Source of the DNA: Enterobacter cancerogenus
Lineage (GTDB): Bacteria; Pseudomonadota; Gammaproteobacteria; Enterobacterales; Enterobacteriaceae
Reading direction: 5' to 3'
Assembly: GCA_000773965.1 (NCBI GenBank)
Contig: JRUP01000014.1
Coordinates: forward strand, 124,001-188,000
Length of the DNA stretch: 64,000 bases
Shown: piece after piece, positions 1 to 9,706 of the stretch
Position numbering within the stretch: the stretch's first letter is position 1
Layout: each line of letters begins with the position of its first letter
The notes under the pieces: model-generated
Told to the model about the DNA's origin: nothing
Seen by the model: only the letters and a program-made list of their open reading frames with translations
Databases searched by the model: none
Translations under genes and position numbers: made by a program

Positions 1-898
1 GTTTCATATCGATGATGTTCTGATAATCGGCAACGGTTGCCGGGCCGATGTGCTGAGCACCGCCCACCGCTTTAACAAAGCAGCTGTGGTCTTCTTTATC
101 CAGCTTCTTGATCGCCGCCACCAGCTTCTGTTTGAAGTCAGCGGGCAAGTTGTTGCTCACCAGGATTGGGCCGTTCGGGATCAGCGGAGACTGCCAGATG
201 ATGCGGATTTTCTTCATCAGGTCAGGCTGGTCCATACGCATCATGCGGCCAAAGGCACCAGAGGTATAACCCTTGTCGTAATCACCGATCATAGAGGTCC
301 AGGTCACTGCGCCTTCGAACTGACCGTTCAGCACACCCAGGATGTCCTGCTCATGGCCGCCAGAGAAGGTGACGCTGGAGAAGGTGTTGTTGTACTTGTC
401 GTCAACTGTGCCACCGAACTCTTTCTTAAACGCCTGGTTTGGCATCAGGAAGCCCGAAGTTGAATCCGGATCGGCCATACCGAAAGATTTGCCTTTCAGG
501 TCTTCCAGTTTTTTGTACGGGCTGTCCGCTTTCACGATCACGACTGAGTGGTAACCCTGTGAACCGTCTTTGTCATCCACCACGATGCCGACAACATCAA
601 CCGCTTTCGGGTTCTGCAGATAGACGGAAGCGTAAGATGCTGGAGACATGCTCAGCACCATATCAATTTTGTTACCCAGCAGGCCCTGAATCACGCCTGA
701 GTAGTCAGACGAGTTGCGCATTTTGGTATCGACATTCAGCTCTTTGTCGAAGAAATCTTTCACGCACTGGTTATCACCGATCTGCTGAGTGGCGTTCTGT
801 CCACCCAAAATCCCGAGGTTCAATTCTTTTGGTGCATCCGCTGCGTTAACGCCAAAAGTCATTGCAACAGTCAATAAAGCTAAAGAGGTCAGTTTCAT
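1..898 (-). CDS. phnD: PhnD phosphonate-binding protein (3' end beyond window)
   Basis: Periplasmic binding protein of the PhnCDE phosphonate ABC transporter. The ATG at 898 opens a typical signal peptide (MKLTSLALLTVAMTFGVNA) followed by a mature chain beginning ADAPKELNLG. Later segments match PhnD as I remember it, such as GGQNATQQ, DSTSGFLMPN and FSGGHEQD. About 299 residues are visible, so roughly 35-40 C-terminal residues lie beyond the left edge. It starts 26 nt after the phnC stop and is the last gene seen in the phn operon. phnE, the permease, would be expected next outside the window. Confidence 0.95.
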   Translation of the reverse strand, partial: MKLTSLALLTVAMTFGVNAADAPKELNLGILGGQNATQQIGDNQCVKDFFDKELNVDTKMRNSSDYSGVIQGLLGNKIDMVLSMSPASYASVYLQNPKAVDVVGIVVDDKDGSQGYHSVVIVKADSPYKKLEDLKGKSFGMADPDSTSGFLMPNQAFKKEFGGTVDDKYNNTFSSVTFSGGHEQDILGVLNGQFEGAVTWTSMIGDYDKGYTSGAFGRMMRMDQPDLMKKIRIIWQSPLIPNGPILVSNNLPADFKQKLVAAIKKLDKEDHSCFVKAVGGAQHIGPATVADYQNIIDMK

Positions 899-924
899 TC
901 GTGTTTTTTCTCTTGCCGTGGAAG

Positions 925-1755
925 TTAGTGGAGCTGGTTAATTTCGTCGCCGTATAGCTCATGCAGCAAGCCATCGGTCAACTGAGAAGGATGTCCGTCA
1001 AACAGCACTTTGCCGCGCTGAATGCCGATAACACGGGTGCAGTACTGCTTCACCAGTTCAATCGAGTGCAGGTTCACCATCACGCTGATGCCCTGCTCAC
1101 TCACCTGGCGCAGCACATCCATAATGCGTTTGGTGTTTTTCGGGTCGAGTGAGGCCACCGGCTCATCGGCCAGCAGGATGCGCGGGTTCTGCATCAACGC
1201 ACGGCAAATCGCCACGCGCTGCATCTGTCCGCCTGACAGGTTCTCCGCACGCTGCAGCGCCTGCGGCAGCATGTTCATCCACTGCAGCAGTTCAATGGCC
1301 TGCGCGCGGTCCGCTTCGGAGAACACTTTGAAGAAGGATTTCAGGGTTGAGGTCTGGCTCAGGCGTCCCAACAGGACGTTAGTCAGCACATCAAGACGCG
1401 GCACCAGACAGAAGTCCTGGAAGATCATGCCGCATTCGCTGCGCCATTCGCGCATCTGGCGGCTGTTGAGCGTCACCACATCACGATCCGCTTCACCCTG
1501 ACGATTGCTGAGAATCGCGCCCTGCGAAGCTGAGATGGTACCGTTCAGCATGTGTAACAGTGTCGATTTGCCTGCGCCTGAGCGACCAATCACGGCCACC
1601 AGCTCGCCCGCATGCAGATCGAAGCTGACATTATCCAGTACGCGGTTTTCGCCGTACGCCTTGCACAGTCCCTGTACCGACAGCACCTTGTTGCCTTGCC
1701 CGGCGTGCGGAACATAAGGATTGTCGATAACGGTTTTCAGTAATGCCTGTGCCAT
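925..1755 (-). CDS. phnC: PhnC phosphonate transporter ATP-binding subunit
   Basis: Cytoplasmic ATPase that energises phosphonate import with PhnD and PhnE. The 276-residue protein has Walker A GRSGAGKS near residues 57-64, signature LSGGQMQR and Walker B ILLADEP followed by VASLDP. I chose the ATG at 1755 because GGAG lies about 6 nt upstream. The open frame runs further upstream, but that part lies inside phnP and resembles no PhnC. The N-terminus is about 15 residues longer than E. coli PhnC. The gap to phnP is 79 nt. In E. coli phnC is the first gene of the operon; here it follows phnP. Confidence 0.94.
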   Translation of the reverse strand: MAQALLKTVIDNPYVPHAGQGNKVLSVQGLCKAYGENRVLDNVSFDLHAGELVAVIGRSGAGKSTLLHMLNGTISASQGAILSNRQGEADRDVVTLNSRQMREWRSECGMIFQDFCLVPRLDVLTNVLLGRLSQTSTLKSFFKVFSEADRAQAIELLQWMNMLPQALQRAENLSGGQMQRVAICRALMQNPRILLADEPVASLDPKNTKRIMDVLRQVSEQGISVMVNLHSIELVKQYCTRVIGIQRGKVLFDGHPSQLTDGLLHELYGDEINQLH

Positions 1756-1834
1756 GTTGCACTCCATCTCGCTGAGGTCTTGATTGCCCGTTATTACGGG
1801 CAAATCCGATGAAGTCTTGATGACAGTAAAATGA

Positions 1835-2605
1835 TTAAACAGTGACAGCGTGTGAGGAACCGACCGTGATGGTCTGACCGTCGGTAGCCGCCAGCACATT
1901 GTCCGGTAAGCGATTATTGAGTAACCAACTGTCCATCTCATGGCTCAGATGTATAAGCCAGGCCTGGCGCGGCGCCAGCTGTTCAATAATCTGCAATGCG
2001 CGCGTCACATCATTATGATTGCGTACGCTTTCTCGCGGCGGGTCATTGCAGTCAATCACCAGTTGATCCAACGGCTGACCATTAAGAAAATCTGCAGTGT
2101 CCGGGGGTAATCCGCAGGTATCACATAGCCAGGCAAGCCGCGTACCGTGCCAGTCGAACAGGTAGCCATAAGTGAGTTTTGAGTGCTGTAACGGCAGCGG
2201 CGTGACCTGCAACGTCCCGAAACTGTGAGGCACAAAAGGCGTTAACGCAGAACGGAAATCCAGCAGGCCCGGATGCTTAAACAGGTCATCACAGCCCTTC
2301 TCATCCGGTGGCGCCCACACCGGAATCGGTTCACCCAATCCCCAACGCAGGCTAAAGAGTCCCGCTACATGATCCATATGAAAATGGGTCAGTAAAATGC
2401 GACTTAGCTCGCCGGGACGAAAGCGCTGATGCAGATCGTGACGTCCGGCATCCAGCAAAATACGTTCGCTGCCGGTATCAATCAGCGCACTGGTGGCGGC
2501 ACGTGCGCGTCTCGGTTCAAGGCGGGCGCGTTCACAGACGTGACAATCACAGCCAAACAGCGGTGCAGATTGCACACCACCGGTCCCGAGAAAAGTGAGG
2601 TTCAT
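1835..2605 (-). CDS. phnP: PhnP phosphodiesterase of the C-P lyase pathway
   Basis: Metallo-beta-lactamase-fold phosphodiesterase. In the known pathway it opens the 5-phosphoribosyl 1,2-cyclic phosphate released by C-P lyase. The 256-residue protein carries the metal-binding motif THFHMDH at about 73-79 and the Cys cluster CDCHVC at 19-24, which in PhnP binds a structural zinc. The start ATG overlaps the phnN stop by 4 nt (ATGA), indicating translational coupling. In E. coli phnO lies between phnN and phnP. Here the two genes abut, so phnO is missing from this position. Confidence 0.93.
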   Translation of the reverse strand: MNLTFLGTGGVQSAPLFGCDCHVCERARLEPRRARAATSALIDTGSERILLDAGRHDLHQRFRPGELSRILLTHFHMDHVAGLFSLRWGLGEPIPVWAPPDEKGCDDLFKHPGLLDFRSALTPFVPHSFGTLQVTPLPLQHSKLTYGYLFDWHGTRLAWLCDTCGLPPDTADFLNGQPLDQLVIDCNDPPRESVRNHNDVTRALQIIEQLAPRQAWLIHLSHEMDSWLLNNRLPDNVLAATDGQTITVGSSHAVTV

Positions 2606-3138
2606 GGCGGATGCTCCAGCAGTTGACGCAGTGTGTCGAGCGTGTCGCTCAGTGCGCCATCGTTATTGAGCGGATGGCAGTGCGCAGGCAGCGGTTCTGC
2701 CGCACGCGCCAGCCGTTTACCGATTTCGGCTTCACTTTCACGTCCGCGCTGCCGTAAACGCATTTCCAGCACCGCCGGAGAGACTTGCAGCACCAGCGGC
2801 AACAGTTGTGCCCCGTAATGCTGCTCAACAATCGGCAAATGCAGACGTGAACCATTGACCAGCACATTTAAACCCCGCGCCAGCCAGTGGTCGATCTCCT
2901 CTCCCAGCCCGTAATACAGGCCGTGCGCCTGCCAGCTAATGGCAAACAATCCCAGTGTCTGACGCCGCCGAAACTCGGCCTCGCTCAGCGCCACATGGTT
3001 TTCGCCCCCGGCATCGGCCGGACGCGTAATGTAGCGATGGGCGATGACCAGGTTATCCGGCGGCGCTTCGCGTAGCGCATTCAACAGACTGTCTTTACCC
3101 GAGCCCGAAGGCCCGGTTAGCCAGATCAGGCGCGCCAT
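2602..3138 (-). CDS. phnN: PhnN ribose 1,5-bisphosphate phosphokinase
   Basis: Kinase converting ribose 1,5-bisphosphate to PRPP, the last salvage step for the C-P lyase ribose scaffold. The 178-residue protein has a P-loop GPSGSGKDS at residues 9-17 and the ITRPADAGGENH segment typical of PhnN. Length agrees with the family. Its ATG overlaps the phnM stop by one base (TGATG) and its stop overlaps phnP by 4 nt. Confidence 0.93.
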   Translation of the reverse strand: MARLIWLTGPSGSGKDSLLNALREAPPDNLVIAHRYITRPADAGGENHVALSEAEFRRRQTLGLFAISWQAHGLYYGLGEEIDHWLARGLNVLVNGSRLHLPIVEQHYGAQLLPLVLQVSPAVLEMRLRQRGRESEAEIGKRLARAAEPLPAHCHPLNNDGALSDTLDTLRQLLEHPP

Positions 3139-4274
3139 CAGAACACCAGCCTGCCCTGCGACCAGACGTGGCGAATGTGAGGATGCCCATGTTCGGTATG
3201 CGCCAGCACCAGGTCGGCACGCATGCCTTCGCCAATCACTCCGCGATCGTGCAAGCCAATAGCGCGAGCCGGATTACGTGTCACCAGCGCGGCGGCTTGT
3301 GGCAACGTCAGGCTGTTGCGCTCATCCGCCACTAAACGGAACACCGCGTCCAGCAGGCTCGCCGGGTAATAGTCGGATGACAAAATATCCAGCAGGCCAT
3401 GGCTGGCCAGCTCCCAGGCTGCCACGTTGCCGGAATGCGAGCCGCCACGTACGATATTCGGCGCGCCCATCAACACCTGCATACCGCATTCGCGCGAGGC
3501 GCGTGCGGCCTCCAGCGTGGTGGGGAACTCAGCAATGGTGCTGCCCACATCGTGTGATTCGGCAACGTGTGCCGCTGTGGCATCATCATGACTGGCAATC
3601 GGAATGCCGCGCGAACGGCACAGGCCGGAAATGGCGTTGCGGTTTGGGGTGGAGAACTCGGCGGCCAGCGCCAGTTGCTCACGCTCGAACTGATCCATCT
3701 GCTCATCATTCAGCGAGTATTTGCCCTGATAATAGGTGCGATACATCTCCAGTGAAGCATACTGACGCTGGCCTGGTGAATGGTCCATCAGCGACACCAG
3801 CGACAGCTCCGGCGTACTCATCAGCTTTTCAAACAGCGGCAGCGTGGTGTTATGGGGCAACTCACAGCGCAGGTGCAGATGGTGATCGACCCGGTTAATG
3901 CCTTTGCGGTTACTGTCCTGAATCGCGTTGATCATCTTGCTCAGGTTCTCAATGCGATGACCGCCGTCGCGCACATCGCCGACACCAATGGCATCCAACA
4001 CGGTGGTAATACCGCTGGCGACCATCAGCGCATCGTGGCTACTCATTGCCGAGTGCGCGGGCCAGTCCACTTTCGGACGCGGCGTGAAGAACTTATCGAG
4101 GTTATCGGTGTGCAACTCGACCAGACCTGGCAGCAGGAAGGCGTTTTCGCCATCCAGTGCGCCCGCTAATTGGCTGGTACTGTCACTGAAACTGGCAATG
4201 CGACCCTCACGGATTTCCAGCGAACCGGTGACAACTTCATGTTCCAGCACCAAACGGACGTTATTGACGATCAT
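3138..4274 (-). CDS. phnM: PhnM RPnTP hydrolase
   Basis: Amidohydrolase-fold enzyme. In the established pathway it removes diphosphate from alpha-D-ribose 1-methylphosphonate 5-triphosphate to give the substrate of PhnJ. The 378-residue protein, the same length as E. coli PhnM, has the metal-site segment [10 protein letters not shown] near residues 53-62, then HHLHLRCE and SHDDATAAH, all consistent with the binuclear metal centre. Start overlaps phnL by 4 nt and stop overlaps phnN by 1 nt. Confidence 0.95.
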   Translation of the reverse strand: MIVNNVRLVLEHEVVTGSLEIREGRIASFSDSTSQLAGALDGENAFLLPGLVELHTDNLDKFFTPRPKVDWPAHSAMSSHDALMVASGITTVLDAIGVGDVRDGGHRIENLSKMINAIQDSNRKGINRVDHHLHLRCELPHNTTLPLFEKLMSTPELSLVSLMDHSPGQRQYASLEMYRTYYQGKYSLNDEQMDQFEREQLALAAEFSTPNRNAISGLCRSRGIPIASHDDATAAHVAESHDVGSTIAEFPTTLEAARASRECGMQVLMGAPNIVRGGSHSGNVAAWELASHGLLDILSSDYYPASLLDAVFRLVADERNSLTLPQAAALVTRNPARAIGLHDRGVIGEGMRADLVLAHTEHGHPHIRHVWSQGRLVF

Positions 4275-4975
4275 GCTTCTGCTCCTGTTTTAACCGGCTG
4301 CATGACGTGCAGGCGATCGGCCACGCGTGCGCGCACCGCTTCGTCATGGAAAATACCCACAATGGCGGCACCACGGGTGCGCGCCTGTTCAATCAATTCC
4401 ACCACCGCTGCGCTGTTGGCACTGTCGAGGGAAGCGGTAGGTTCATCCAGCAGCAGCACTGGATAGTCAGCGATAAAGCCACGCGCGATGTTAACGCGCT
4501 GCTGTTCACCACCGGAGAAAGTGGATGGCGCGAGTGACCATAAACGCTCCGGCACATTGAGGCGCGTCAGCAGCTCTTTGGCACGTTTCTCACAGAAAGC
4601 ACGCTCCACGCCGCGCTCTAACAGCGGTTGCATCACGATCTCCAGCGTCGGGACGCGAGGGATCACCCGCAAGAACTGGCTGACCCAGCCAACGGTTTCG
4701 CGGCGAATCGCCAGTATCTGGCGCGCGGGAGCCTGCGCCATATCGATCCACTCACCCTGATGTTGCAGCCAGATATGACCGCTGTTGGCCTGATAGTTGC
4801 CGTACAGCGCGCGCAGTAAGGTGGATTTTCCGCTGCCGGAGCGACCGTGCAGCACCACGCACTCACCGGCGCACACTTCAAGATTGGCATCCTGCAGCAC
4901 CGGCAGCTCAGCGCTGCTCTGGTTGTGCAGCACAAAGGTTTTGCTGAGTTTCTCTACGCGCAATAAAGGTTGCAT
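4271..4975 (-). CDS. phnL: PhnL ABC-type ATPase of the C-P lyase complex
   Basis: ATP-binding cassette protein that works with the C-P lyase machinery rather than with a membrane permease. The 234-residue protein has Walker [10 protein letters not shown] near 44-52, the variant signature [10 protein letters not shown] and Walker [12 protein letters not shown]. Length and sequence match PhnL. It follows phnK after an 18-nt gap. Confidence 0.94.
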   Translation of the reverse strand: MQPLLRVEKLSKTFVLHNQSSAELPVLQDANLEVCAGECVVLHGRSGSGKSTLLRALYGNYQANSGHIWLQHQGEWIDMAQAPARQILAIRRETVGWVSQFLRVIPRVPTLEIVMQPLLERGVERAFCEKRAKELLTRLNVPERLWSLAPSTFSGGEQQRVNIARGFIADYPVLLLDEPTASLDSANSAAVVELIEQARTRGAAIVGIFHDEAVRARVADRLHVMQPVKTGAEA

Positions 4976-4993
4976 GTTGATGTCCTGATGAAG

Positions 4994-5755
4994 TTAAGCC
5001 AGCACCGATGAAACCAGCAGTTGGGTGTAGGGATGGTGCGGATCGTCCAGCACCCGATCGGTCAGACCGCTCTCCACCACTCTGCCCTGCTTCATCACCA
5101 ACAGACGGTGCGCCAGCAAGCGCGCCACGCCGAGATCGTGCGTGACAATCACCACCGCCAGATTCAGTTCACGAACCAGGGTACGCAGCAGATCCAGCAG
5201 TCGCGCCTGCACCGACACATCCAGACCACCGGTCGGCTCATCCATAAACACCAGCGTGGGCTGGGTCACCAGGTTGCGGGCAATTTGCAAACGCTGCTGC
5301 ATACCGCCGGAGAAGGTGGTCGGCAAATCGTCGATGCGGTTAGCGGGGATTTCGACGTCCTGCAACCAGCGCATCGCCTCTTTACGGATATCGCCGTAAT
5401 GGCGCTGGCCTACTGCCATCAAGCGCTCGCCGATGTTACCGCCTGCGGTAACCTGTGGACGTAATCCATCCAGCGGATGCTGATGCACCACGCCCCACTC
5501 GGTGCGCAGTAAGCGGCGGCGATCGCTTTCACTTAGCTGATAGAGATCCTGAGCGCGATAGAGAATGTTGCCTTGCTGTGGCGCTAAACGCGCCGACAGG
5601 CTGCGCAGCAGCGTGGTTTTGCCCGAGCCGGACTCCCCGACAATTCCTAGTACTTCGCCCGGATAAAGCTCAAAGCTCACGTCTTCAAAACCTTTGCCTA
5701 GCGCATAGAGGTGCGTCAGATTGTTGACCGCAAGCAGCGGCTGTTCACTGTGCAT
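4994..5755 (-). CDS. phnK: PhnK ABC-type ATPase of the C-P lyase core
   Basis: ABC ATPase known to dock on the PhnG2H2I2J2 core complex. The 253-residue protein begins MHSEQPLLAVNNLTHLY and has Walker A GESGSGKT, signature FSGGMQQRLQ and Walker B LVFMDEPTGGLD. The C-terminal ..DDPHHPYTQLLVSSV matches E. coli PhnK closely. The ATG at 5755 is chosen because it reproduces the E. coli N-terminus. The frame stays open further upstream but only inside phnJ. The gene overlaps the phnJ end by 11 nt. Confidence 0.94.
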   Translation of the reverse strand: MHSEQPLLAVNNLTHLYALGKGFEDVSFELYPGEVLGIVGESGSGKTTLLRSLSARLAPQQGNILYRAQDLYQLSESDRRRLLRTEWGVVHQHPLDGLRPQVTAGGNIGERLMAVGQRHYGDIRKEAMRWLQDVEIPANRIDDLPTTFSGGMQQRLQIARNLVTQPTLVFMDEPTGGLDVSVQARLLDLLRTLVRELNLAVVIVTHDLGVARLLAHRLLVMKQGRVVESGLTDRVLDDPHHPYTQLLVSSVLA

Positions 5756-6593
5756 GTTGTTGTTCCTGCTGCTGGTGGCAAAAATCGGTATCGGAGCAGA
5801 CAAACATGCGCGTACCGGCATCATCCATCACCACCTCATCAAGGTAGCTGTGGCGTGAACCGCACAGCGCGCAGGGTTCATCCCAGCTTTGTACGGTGAA
5901 TGGGTGGTCGTCGAAGTCGAGGCTTTCCACTTTGGTGTACGGCGGCAGCGCGTAGATGCGTTTTTCACGGCCAGCACCAAACAGCTGCAGTGCGGGCATC
6001 ATGTGCATCTTCGGGTTGTCGAATTTCGGAATCGGTGAGGGATCCATCACGTAGCGATCGTTAACCTTGACCGGATAGGCATAGGTGGTGGCGATATGGC
6101 CGTAGCGGGCGATATCTTCATACAGCTTCACCTGCATGATGCCGTACTCTTCCAGTGCGTGCATGGTACGCGTCTCGGTTTCGCGCGGTTCGATAAAGCG
6201 CAGCGGCTCGGGGATCGGCACCTGGAAAATCAGCACCTGATCTTCCTGCAGTGGCGTCTCCGGAATGCGGTGACGGGTCTGAATCAGCGTGGCGTCTTTG
6301 GTGGCTTCAGTTGTCGCCGCACCGCTGACGCGCTGGAAGAAACGACGGATCGATACGGCATTCGTGGTGTCATCCGCGCCCTGGTCAATCACCTTCAGCA
6401 CGTCGCTGTCGCCAATGATGCTGGCGGTGATCTGGATCCCGCCGGTGCCCCAGCCGTAAGGCATCGGCATTTCTCGTCCGGCAAACGGCACCTGATAACC
6501 CGGAATCGCTACCGCTTTGAGGATCGCGCGACGGATAGTGCGCTTGGTCTGCTCATCCAGATAGCCGTTGTTATAGCCGATTAACTCACTCAT
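5745..6593 (-). CDS. phnJ: PhnJ C-P lyase (radical SAM)
   Basis: The enzyme that cleaves the carbon-phosphorus bond by glycyl/thiyl radical chemistry, releasing methane or other alkanes and the cyclic ribose phosphate. The 282-residue protein keeps Gly32 in AIPGYQVPF (the known radical glycine). It also keeps the C-terminal Cys pattern CALC...CSDTDFC at about 241-272, which holds the Fe-S ligands and the catalytic cysteine. The start at 6593 reproduces the E. coli N-terminus (MSELIGYNNGYLDEQ). It overlaps phnI by 8 nt and phnK by 11 nt. All key residues are present, so the lyase should be functional. Confidence 0.96.
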   Translation of the reverse strand: MSELIGYNNGYLDEQTKRTIRRAILKAVAIPGYQVPFAGREMPMPYGWGTGGIQITASIIGDSDVLKVIDQGADDTTNAVSIRRFFQRVSGAATTEATKDATLIQTRHRIPETPLQEDQVLIFQVPIPEPLRFIEPRETETRTMHALEEYGIMQVKLYEDIARYGHIATTYAYPVKVNDRYVMDPSPIPKFDNPKMHMMPALQLFGAGREKRIYALPPYTKVESLDFDDHPFTVQSWDEPCALCGSRHSYLDEVVMDDAGTRMFVCSDTDFCHQQQEQQHAQ

Positions 6594-7662
6594 CGTTTTG
6601 CTCCTGAACCTGTTCACGCAGCCGTTTCAGCAACTCCAGCTCCGCCTGGAAATCGACGTAATGCGGCAGTTTCAGATGCGAAACAAAGCCCGCCGCTTCC
6701 ACGTTGTCAGCATGCGACAGCACAAACTCTTCGTCCTGCGCCGGACCGGCAATACGTTCATCGTAATCGGGTGCTTGCAGGGCACGATCCACCAGCGCCA
6801 TCGCCATCGCTTTACGCTCTGAGCGCCCAAACACCAGGCCGTAACCACGGGTGAAGTGCGGCGCACCCTCAGTTTGCGTGGTGAAGCCGTTAACCATTTC
6901 ACACTCGGTCAGCAGGATTTCGCCGATATCAATCTCGAAGCCCAGCTCTTCCGGGCAGATTGATACGCTGAGATAGCCGGTGCGGATTTCGCCAGCAAAG
7001 GGATGGTTACGCCCGTAGCCACGCTGGGTGGAGTAACCGAGTGCCAGCAGAAAACCTTCATCGCCGCGCACCAACTGTTGCAAACGGGCCGCGCGCGTCG
7101 CTGGATAACCCGGCGGTTCACGGGTGATATCACAGGGTTCACTGCCATCATCCTCTTCACGTGCCGCCAGACCCTCTTTGGTCATCATGCTGAACACATG
7201 CGGACAGCGTTCAGGCAGCGCCTGATCGTCACGCGGTGCCGCCGGGGTTTCACCATTCGCCAGCAGAGTGAAATCGAGCAGACGGTGGCTGTAATCGTAA
7301 GTGGGGCCGAGTACCTGACCGCCCGGCAAATCCTTGTAGACCGCCGAAATACGACGTTCGATGCGCATCTCGTCGGTTTCCAGCGCCAGGCTGTCGGCCA
7401 GACGTGGCAAGGTGGTGCGATAGGCGCGCAGCAGGAAGATGGCTTCCACTAAATCGCCGCTGGCTTGTTTAATCGCTAAGGCCGCGAGCTGGGGATCGTA
7501 GATGCCGCCTTCGGTCATCACGCGATCCACCGCTAATCCCAACTGTTGCGCGACCTGATCGCAACCCAGTTCCGCCACGTCGCGGTCGCCACGGCGCAGA
7601 TCGGCCTGAAGCTCATGGGCGCTGGCTATCGCCTTCTCACCCCCTTTAACCGCAACGTACAT
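6586..7662 (-). CDS. phnI: PhnI nucleosidase subunit of C-P lyase core
   Basis: Core subunit that, with PhnG, PhnH and PhnL, joins phosphonate to the ribose of ATP and displaces adenine. The 358-residue protein begins MYVAVKGGEKAIASA, as in E. coli. It keeps the internal blocks RISAVYKDLPGGQ, STQRGYGRNHPFAGEIR and AAGFVSHLKLPHYVDF. Start at 7662 overlaps the phnH stop by one base. Confidence 0.95.
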   Translation of the reverse strand: MYVAVKGGEKAIASAHELQADLRRGDRDVAELGCDQVAQQLGLAVDRVMTEGGIYDPQLAALAIKQASGDLVEAIFLLRAYRTTLPRLADSLALETDEMRIERRISAVYKDLPGGQVLGPTYDYSHRLLDFTLLANGETPAAPRDDQALPERCPHVFSMMTKEGLAAREEDDGSEPCDITREPPGYPATRAARLQQLVRGDEGFLLALGYSTQRGYGRNHPFAGEIRTGYLSVSICPEELGFEIDIGEILLTECEMVNGFTTQTEGAPHFTRGYGLVFGRSERKAMAMALVDRALQAPDYDERIAGPAQDEEFVLSHADNVEAAGFVSHLKLPHYVDFQAELELLKRLREQVQEQNDE

Positions 7663-8237
7663 CAGCACACCTCCACGTCAGTGGTGCGTGGCAAGGCCAT
7701 CATCGCTTCACCGCAGGTGAAAATCAGATCCACGCCCAGTGGGAACGGATGCGGACGCTCACGCAGATAGGTCAGAATCGCTTCCGGCAACTGTGGCGCG
7801 ATGGCGCGTGATTCACGCAGGCCAGGGCCGGACAGGCGCAGGGTTAAACCCCCATTCAGGGAAGGCACTTCAATGATCAGCGTGGTGCTTTTTTCCGGTG
7901 ACATATTGTCGCCCGGCGCGAACTGCGCAGGATCCGGATTTGACGCTGCATGGGTTAAGGCAAACGGTGCATGGCGCTCTTCCACAATCGGCACACCGGT
8001 GTGGAAACGCAGGTTGTTACGCACGATTTCGCTGTCTACACGGCTATCCAGCCACAGCGCACTCTCCTGATCCACCAGCGTCAGCAGTACCGCCGTCGCG
8101 GCAGGAGACAAATCGCCCCAGCCTTGTTCCAGCGGCAGTGAGACCATCACGCCCGGCTCGCTCATGGCTTTCAGGATGCGGCGGAAGGCACGCTGTGAAT
8201 CGGCAACCGGATGGTTAAAACTGGCCAGTAATGTCAT
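7662..8237 (-). CDS. phnH: PhnH subunit of C-P lyase core
   Basis: Structural and catalytic-support subunit of the PhnGHIJ core complex. The 191-residue protein begins MTLLASFNHPVADSQRAFR and contains the conserved MSEPG and GPGLRESR segments. Length matches E. coli PhnH closely. It overlaps phnG and phnI by one base each, typical of a stoichiometric complex operon. Confidence 0.93.
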   Translation of the reverse strand: MTLLASFNHPVADSQRAFRRILKAMSEPGVMVSLPLEQGWGDLSPAATAVLLTLVDQESALWLDSRVDSEIVRNNLRFHTGVPIVEERHAPFALTHAASNPDPAQFAPGDNMSPEKSTTLIIEVPSLNGGLTLRLSGPGLRESRAIAPQLPEAILTYLRERPHPFPLGVDLIFTCGEAMMALPRTTDVEVC

Positions 8238-8683
8238 TAGTTATCTCCGCGTACCAGCGTAAAAAAATCCACTTTAGAGCTGGCGATTTCACGTGCACGC
8301 AGCTGACGCTGCTCTTCACGCAGTGCCGCCAACGGGGCAATTAATTTTTCCTGCAGCAGCGCATGGGTTTCCGGCTGTTGCAGCAGCGCATCAATCACGG
8401 CGCAGCGTTCGGCATGGGCTTTATCGCGGCCCAGCACATAACTGAAACCGAGGGTGCCATCGTGCAGTTTCACTACGGCACGCGTGACGGTGGCATCGCC
8501 CATCACGAAGCGTTTGCCGCTACCGCCCATGCGAGCCTGCAAACGGGTTAAACCGGTTTCGGCGGGACGAATCGCTTCAAATTGCGCATTGAGGTGCAGC
8601 GACTGCCAGTGGGCATTTAGCTGGCTGGCTTCGCTGTGCGCGAGTACCGATAGCCAATGCTGGCGAGCGGTTTGCTGTTTCAT
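8237..8683 (-). CDS. phnG: PhnG subunit of C-P lyase core
   Basis: Small subunit of the C-P lyase core (148 residues; E. coli PhnG is about 150). Recognisable segments are RQHWLSVLAHS near the N-terminus, RPAETGLTRLQARMGG and the C-terminal SSKVDFFTLVRGD. Its ATG overlaps the phnF stop by 4 nt (ATGA), so translation of regulator and enzyme genes is coupled. Confidence 0.93.
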   Translation of the reverse strand: MKQQTARQHWLSVLAHSEASQLNAHWQSLHLNAQFEAIRPAETGLTRLQARMGGSGKRFVMGDATVTRAVVKLHDGTLGFSYVLGRDKAHAERCAVIDALLQQPETHALLQEKLIAPLAALREEQRQLRAREIASSKVDFFTLVRGDN

Positions 8684-9396
8684 TCATGCTCCAGAGTCAG
8701 TTCAATCATGTCGCCACGCGTCAGGCTGACGGAGTATTCCGCTACCTGACCGTCACGGTGTTTATTCAGGGTGCGCACGCACAGCAGCGGTGACTGCAGG
8801 GCAATCTCCAGCTGTTTACACTCTTTAGCCTGGGCGCGGCGGGTGCTGATTCGGGTTTGCGAACGCGTTAAATCGAGGCCAAGGTGCTGCTGCATAAAGT
8901 CATGCAGCGAGCCGCTCTGGAACTGCTGTATCGTCGGCCACCAGCTCAGTTCCGGCAGGAAATGATTGATGACACACACCGGTACGCCATTGACGCGGCG
9001 CAGCGTGCGCAGATGAATCACGTTGTCGCCTTCATTAATGGCCAGTGCACTGGCCACGTCGCTGCTGGCCGGTCGCAGCACTGCCAACAAACGTTCGCTG
9101 GTCGGATGGCTGCCCTGCTCCAGCAGGTTTTGGCTAAAGCGCGCCTGCGCATGCAAGGGGTAATCATAGGGACGCATCAACACCAGGATGCCGACGCCGT
9201 GACGGCGTTGCAGCAGCCCTTTGTTCACCAGTTCATCCACCGCGCGGCGCAACGTATGGCGGTTGACTTCATAGTGGTCGGCTAACTGCTGTTCGGAAGG
9301 CAGATAGTCACCGCAGCGATAACGCTCTTGCAGTGCCTGCTCCAGTTGGGCGGCGACCGCCTGGTAAACAGTGGTCGGATGTCTGGATATCTCCAT
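8680..9396 (-). CDS. phnF: PhnF GntR/HutC-family regulator
   Basis: Transcription factor of the phn operon with an N-terminal winged helix-turn-helix (CGDYLPSEQQLADHYEVNRH, about residues 27-46) and a C-terminal UTRA ligand-binding domain (ARFSQNLLEQGSHPTSERLL onward). I chose the ATG at 9396 (MEISRHPTTVYQ), about 238 residues, because it gives the family-length N-terminus and has GAGG roughly 9 nt upstream. An upstream in-frame start at 9441 is possible. Unlike E. coli, where phnC is first, phnF is the first gene here, so the regulator would be made before the enzymes. Confidence 0.9.
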   Translation of the reverse strand: MEISRHPTTVYQAVAAQLEQALQERYRCGDYLPSEQQLADHYEVNRHTLRRAVDELVNKGLLQRRHGVGILVLMRPYDYPLHAQARFSQNLLEQGSHPTSERLLAVLRPASSDVASALAINEGDNVIHLRTLRRVNGVPVCVINHFLPELSWWPTIQQFQSGSLHDFMQQHLGLDLTRSQTRISTRRAQAKECKQLEIALQSPLLCVRTLNKHRDGQVAEYSVSLTRGDMIELTLEHE

Positions 9397-9706
9397 CACG
9401 TTCAATACCTCATTCGCTATGGTTGAGGAACGCAGCGACAAGTGCTGCGAGATGGCGACTACAGTGCGCGAGCCAGATGACAGCGCCGTGACGACTCAAT
9501 GACGTGAGGATGAATTTGCTTTAGGGCAGCAGGATCGAAGCGAAACGGCTGCGGTTTTAATAAAAAATTTTTAACTGTTGCCTTTGTGACAGTGTTCAAA
9601 AAATTATCGCTTATTTTCACCGCTTTATCGCTTTCCTTACTGGGTGCAGCTTGCGTAAAGTCTGCTAACGTTATTGATGAGCCCTCCTTGTCACGCGAAC
9701 CTTAAA
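9397..9706. promoter_or_regulatory. Divergent phnF / GGDEF-EAL intergenic region with weak Pho-box-like half site
   Basis: This 310-nt AT-rich gap must hold the phn promoter (minus) and the promoter of the plus-strand GGDEF/EAL gene. On the minus strand 9586-9592 reads CTGTCAC, a match to a PhoB half site (CTGTCAT consensus), but the next expected repeat four bases on does not match well. The block 9575-9592 (CTGTTGCCTTTGTGACAG) is also an imperfect inverted repeat. PhoB control is known for phn operons and expected here. The sequence support is only partial. Confidence 0.35.

Noticed and set aside
1756..1941. N-terminal extension of phnC
   Set aside because: It overlaps phnP and does not resemble PhnC; the ATG at 1755 has its own ribosome-binding site.
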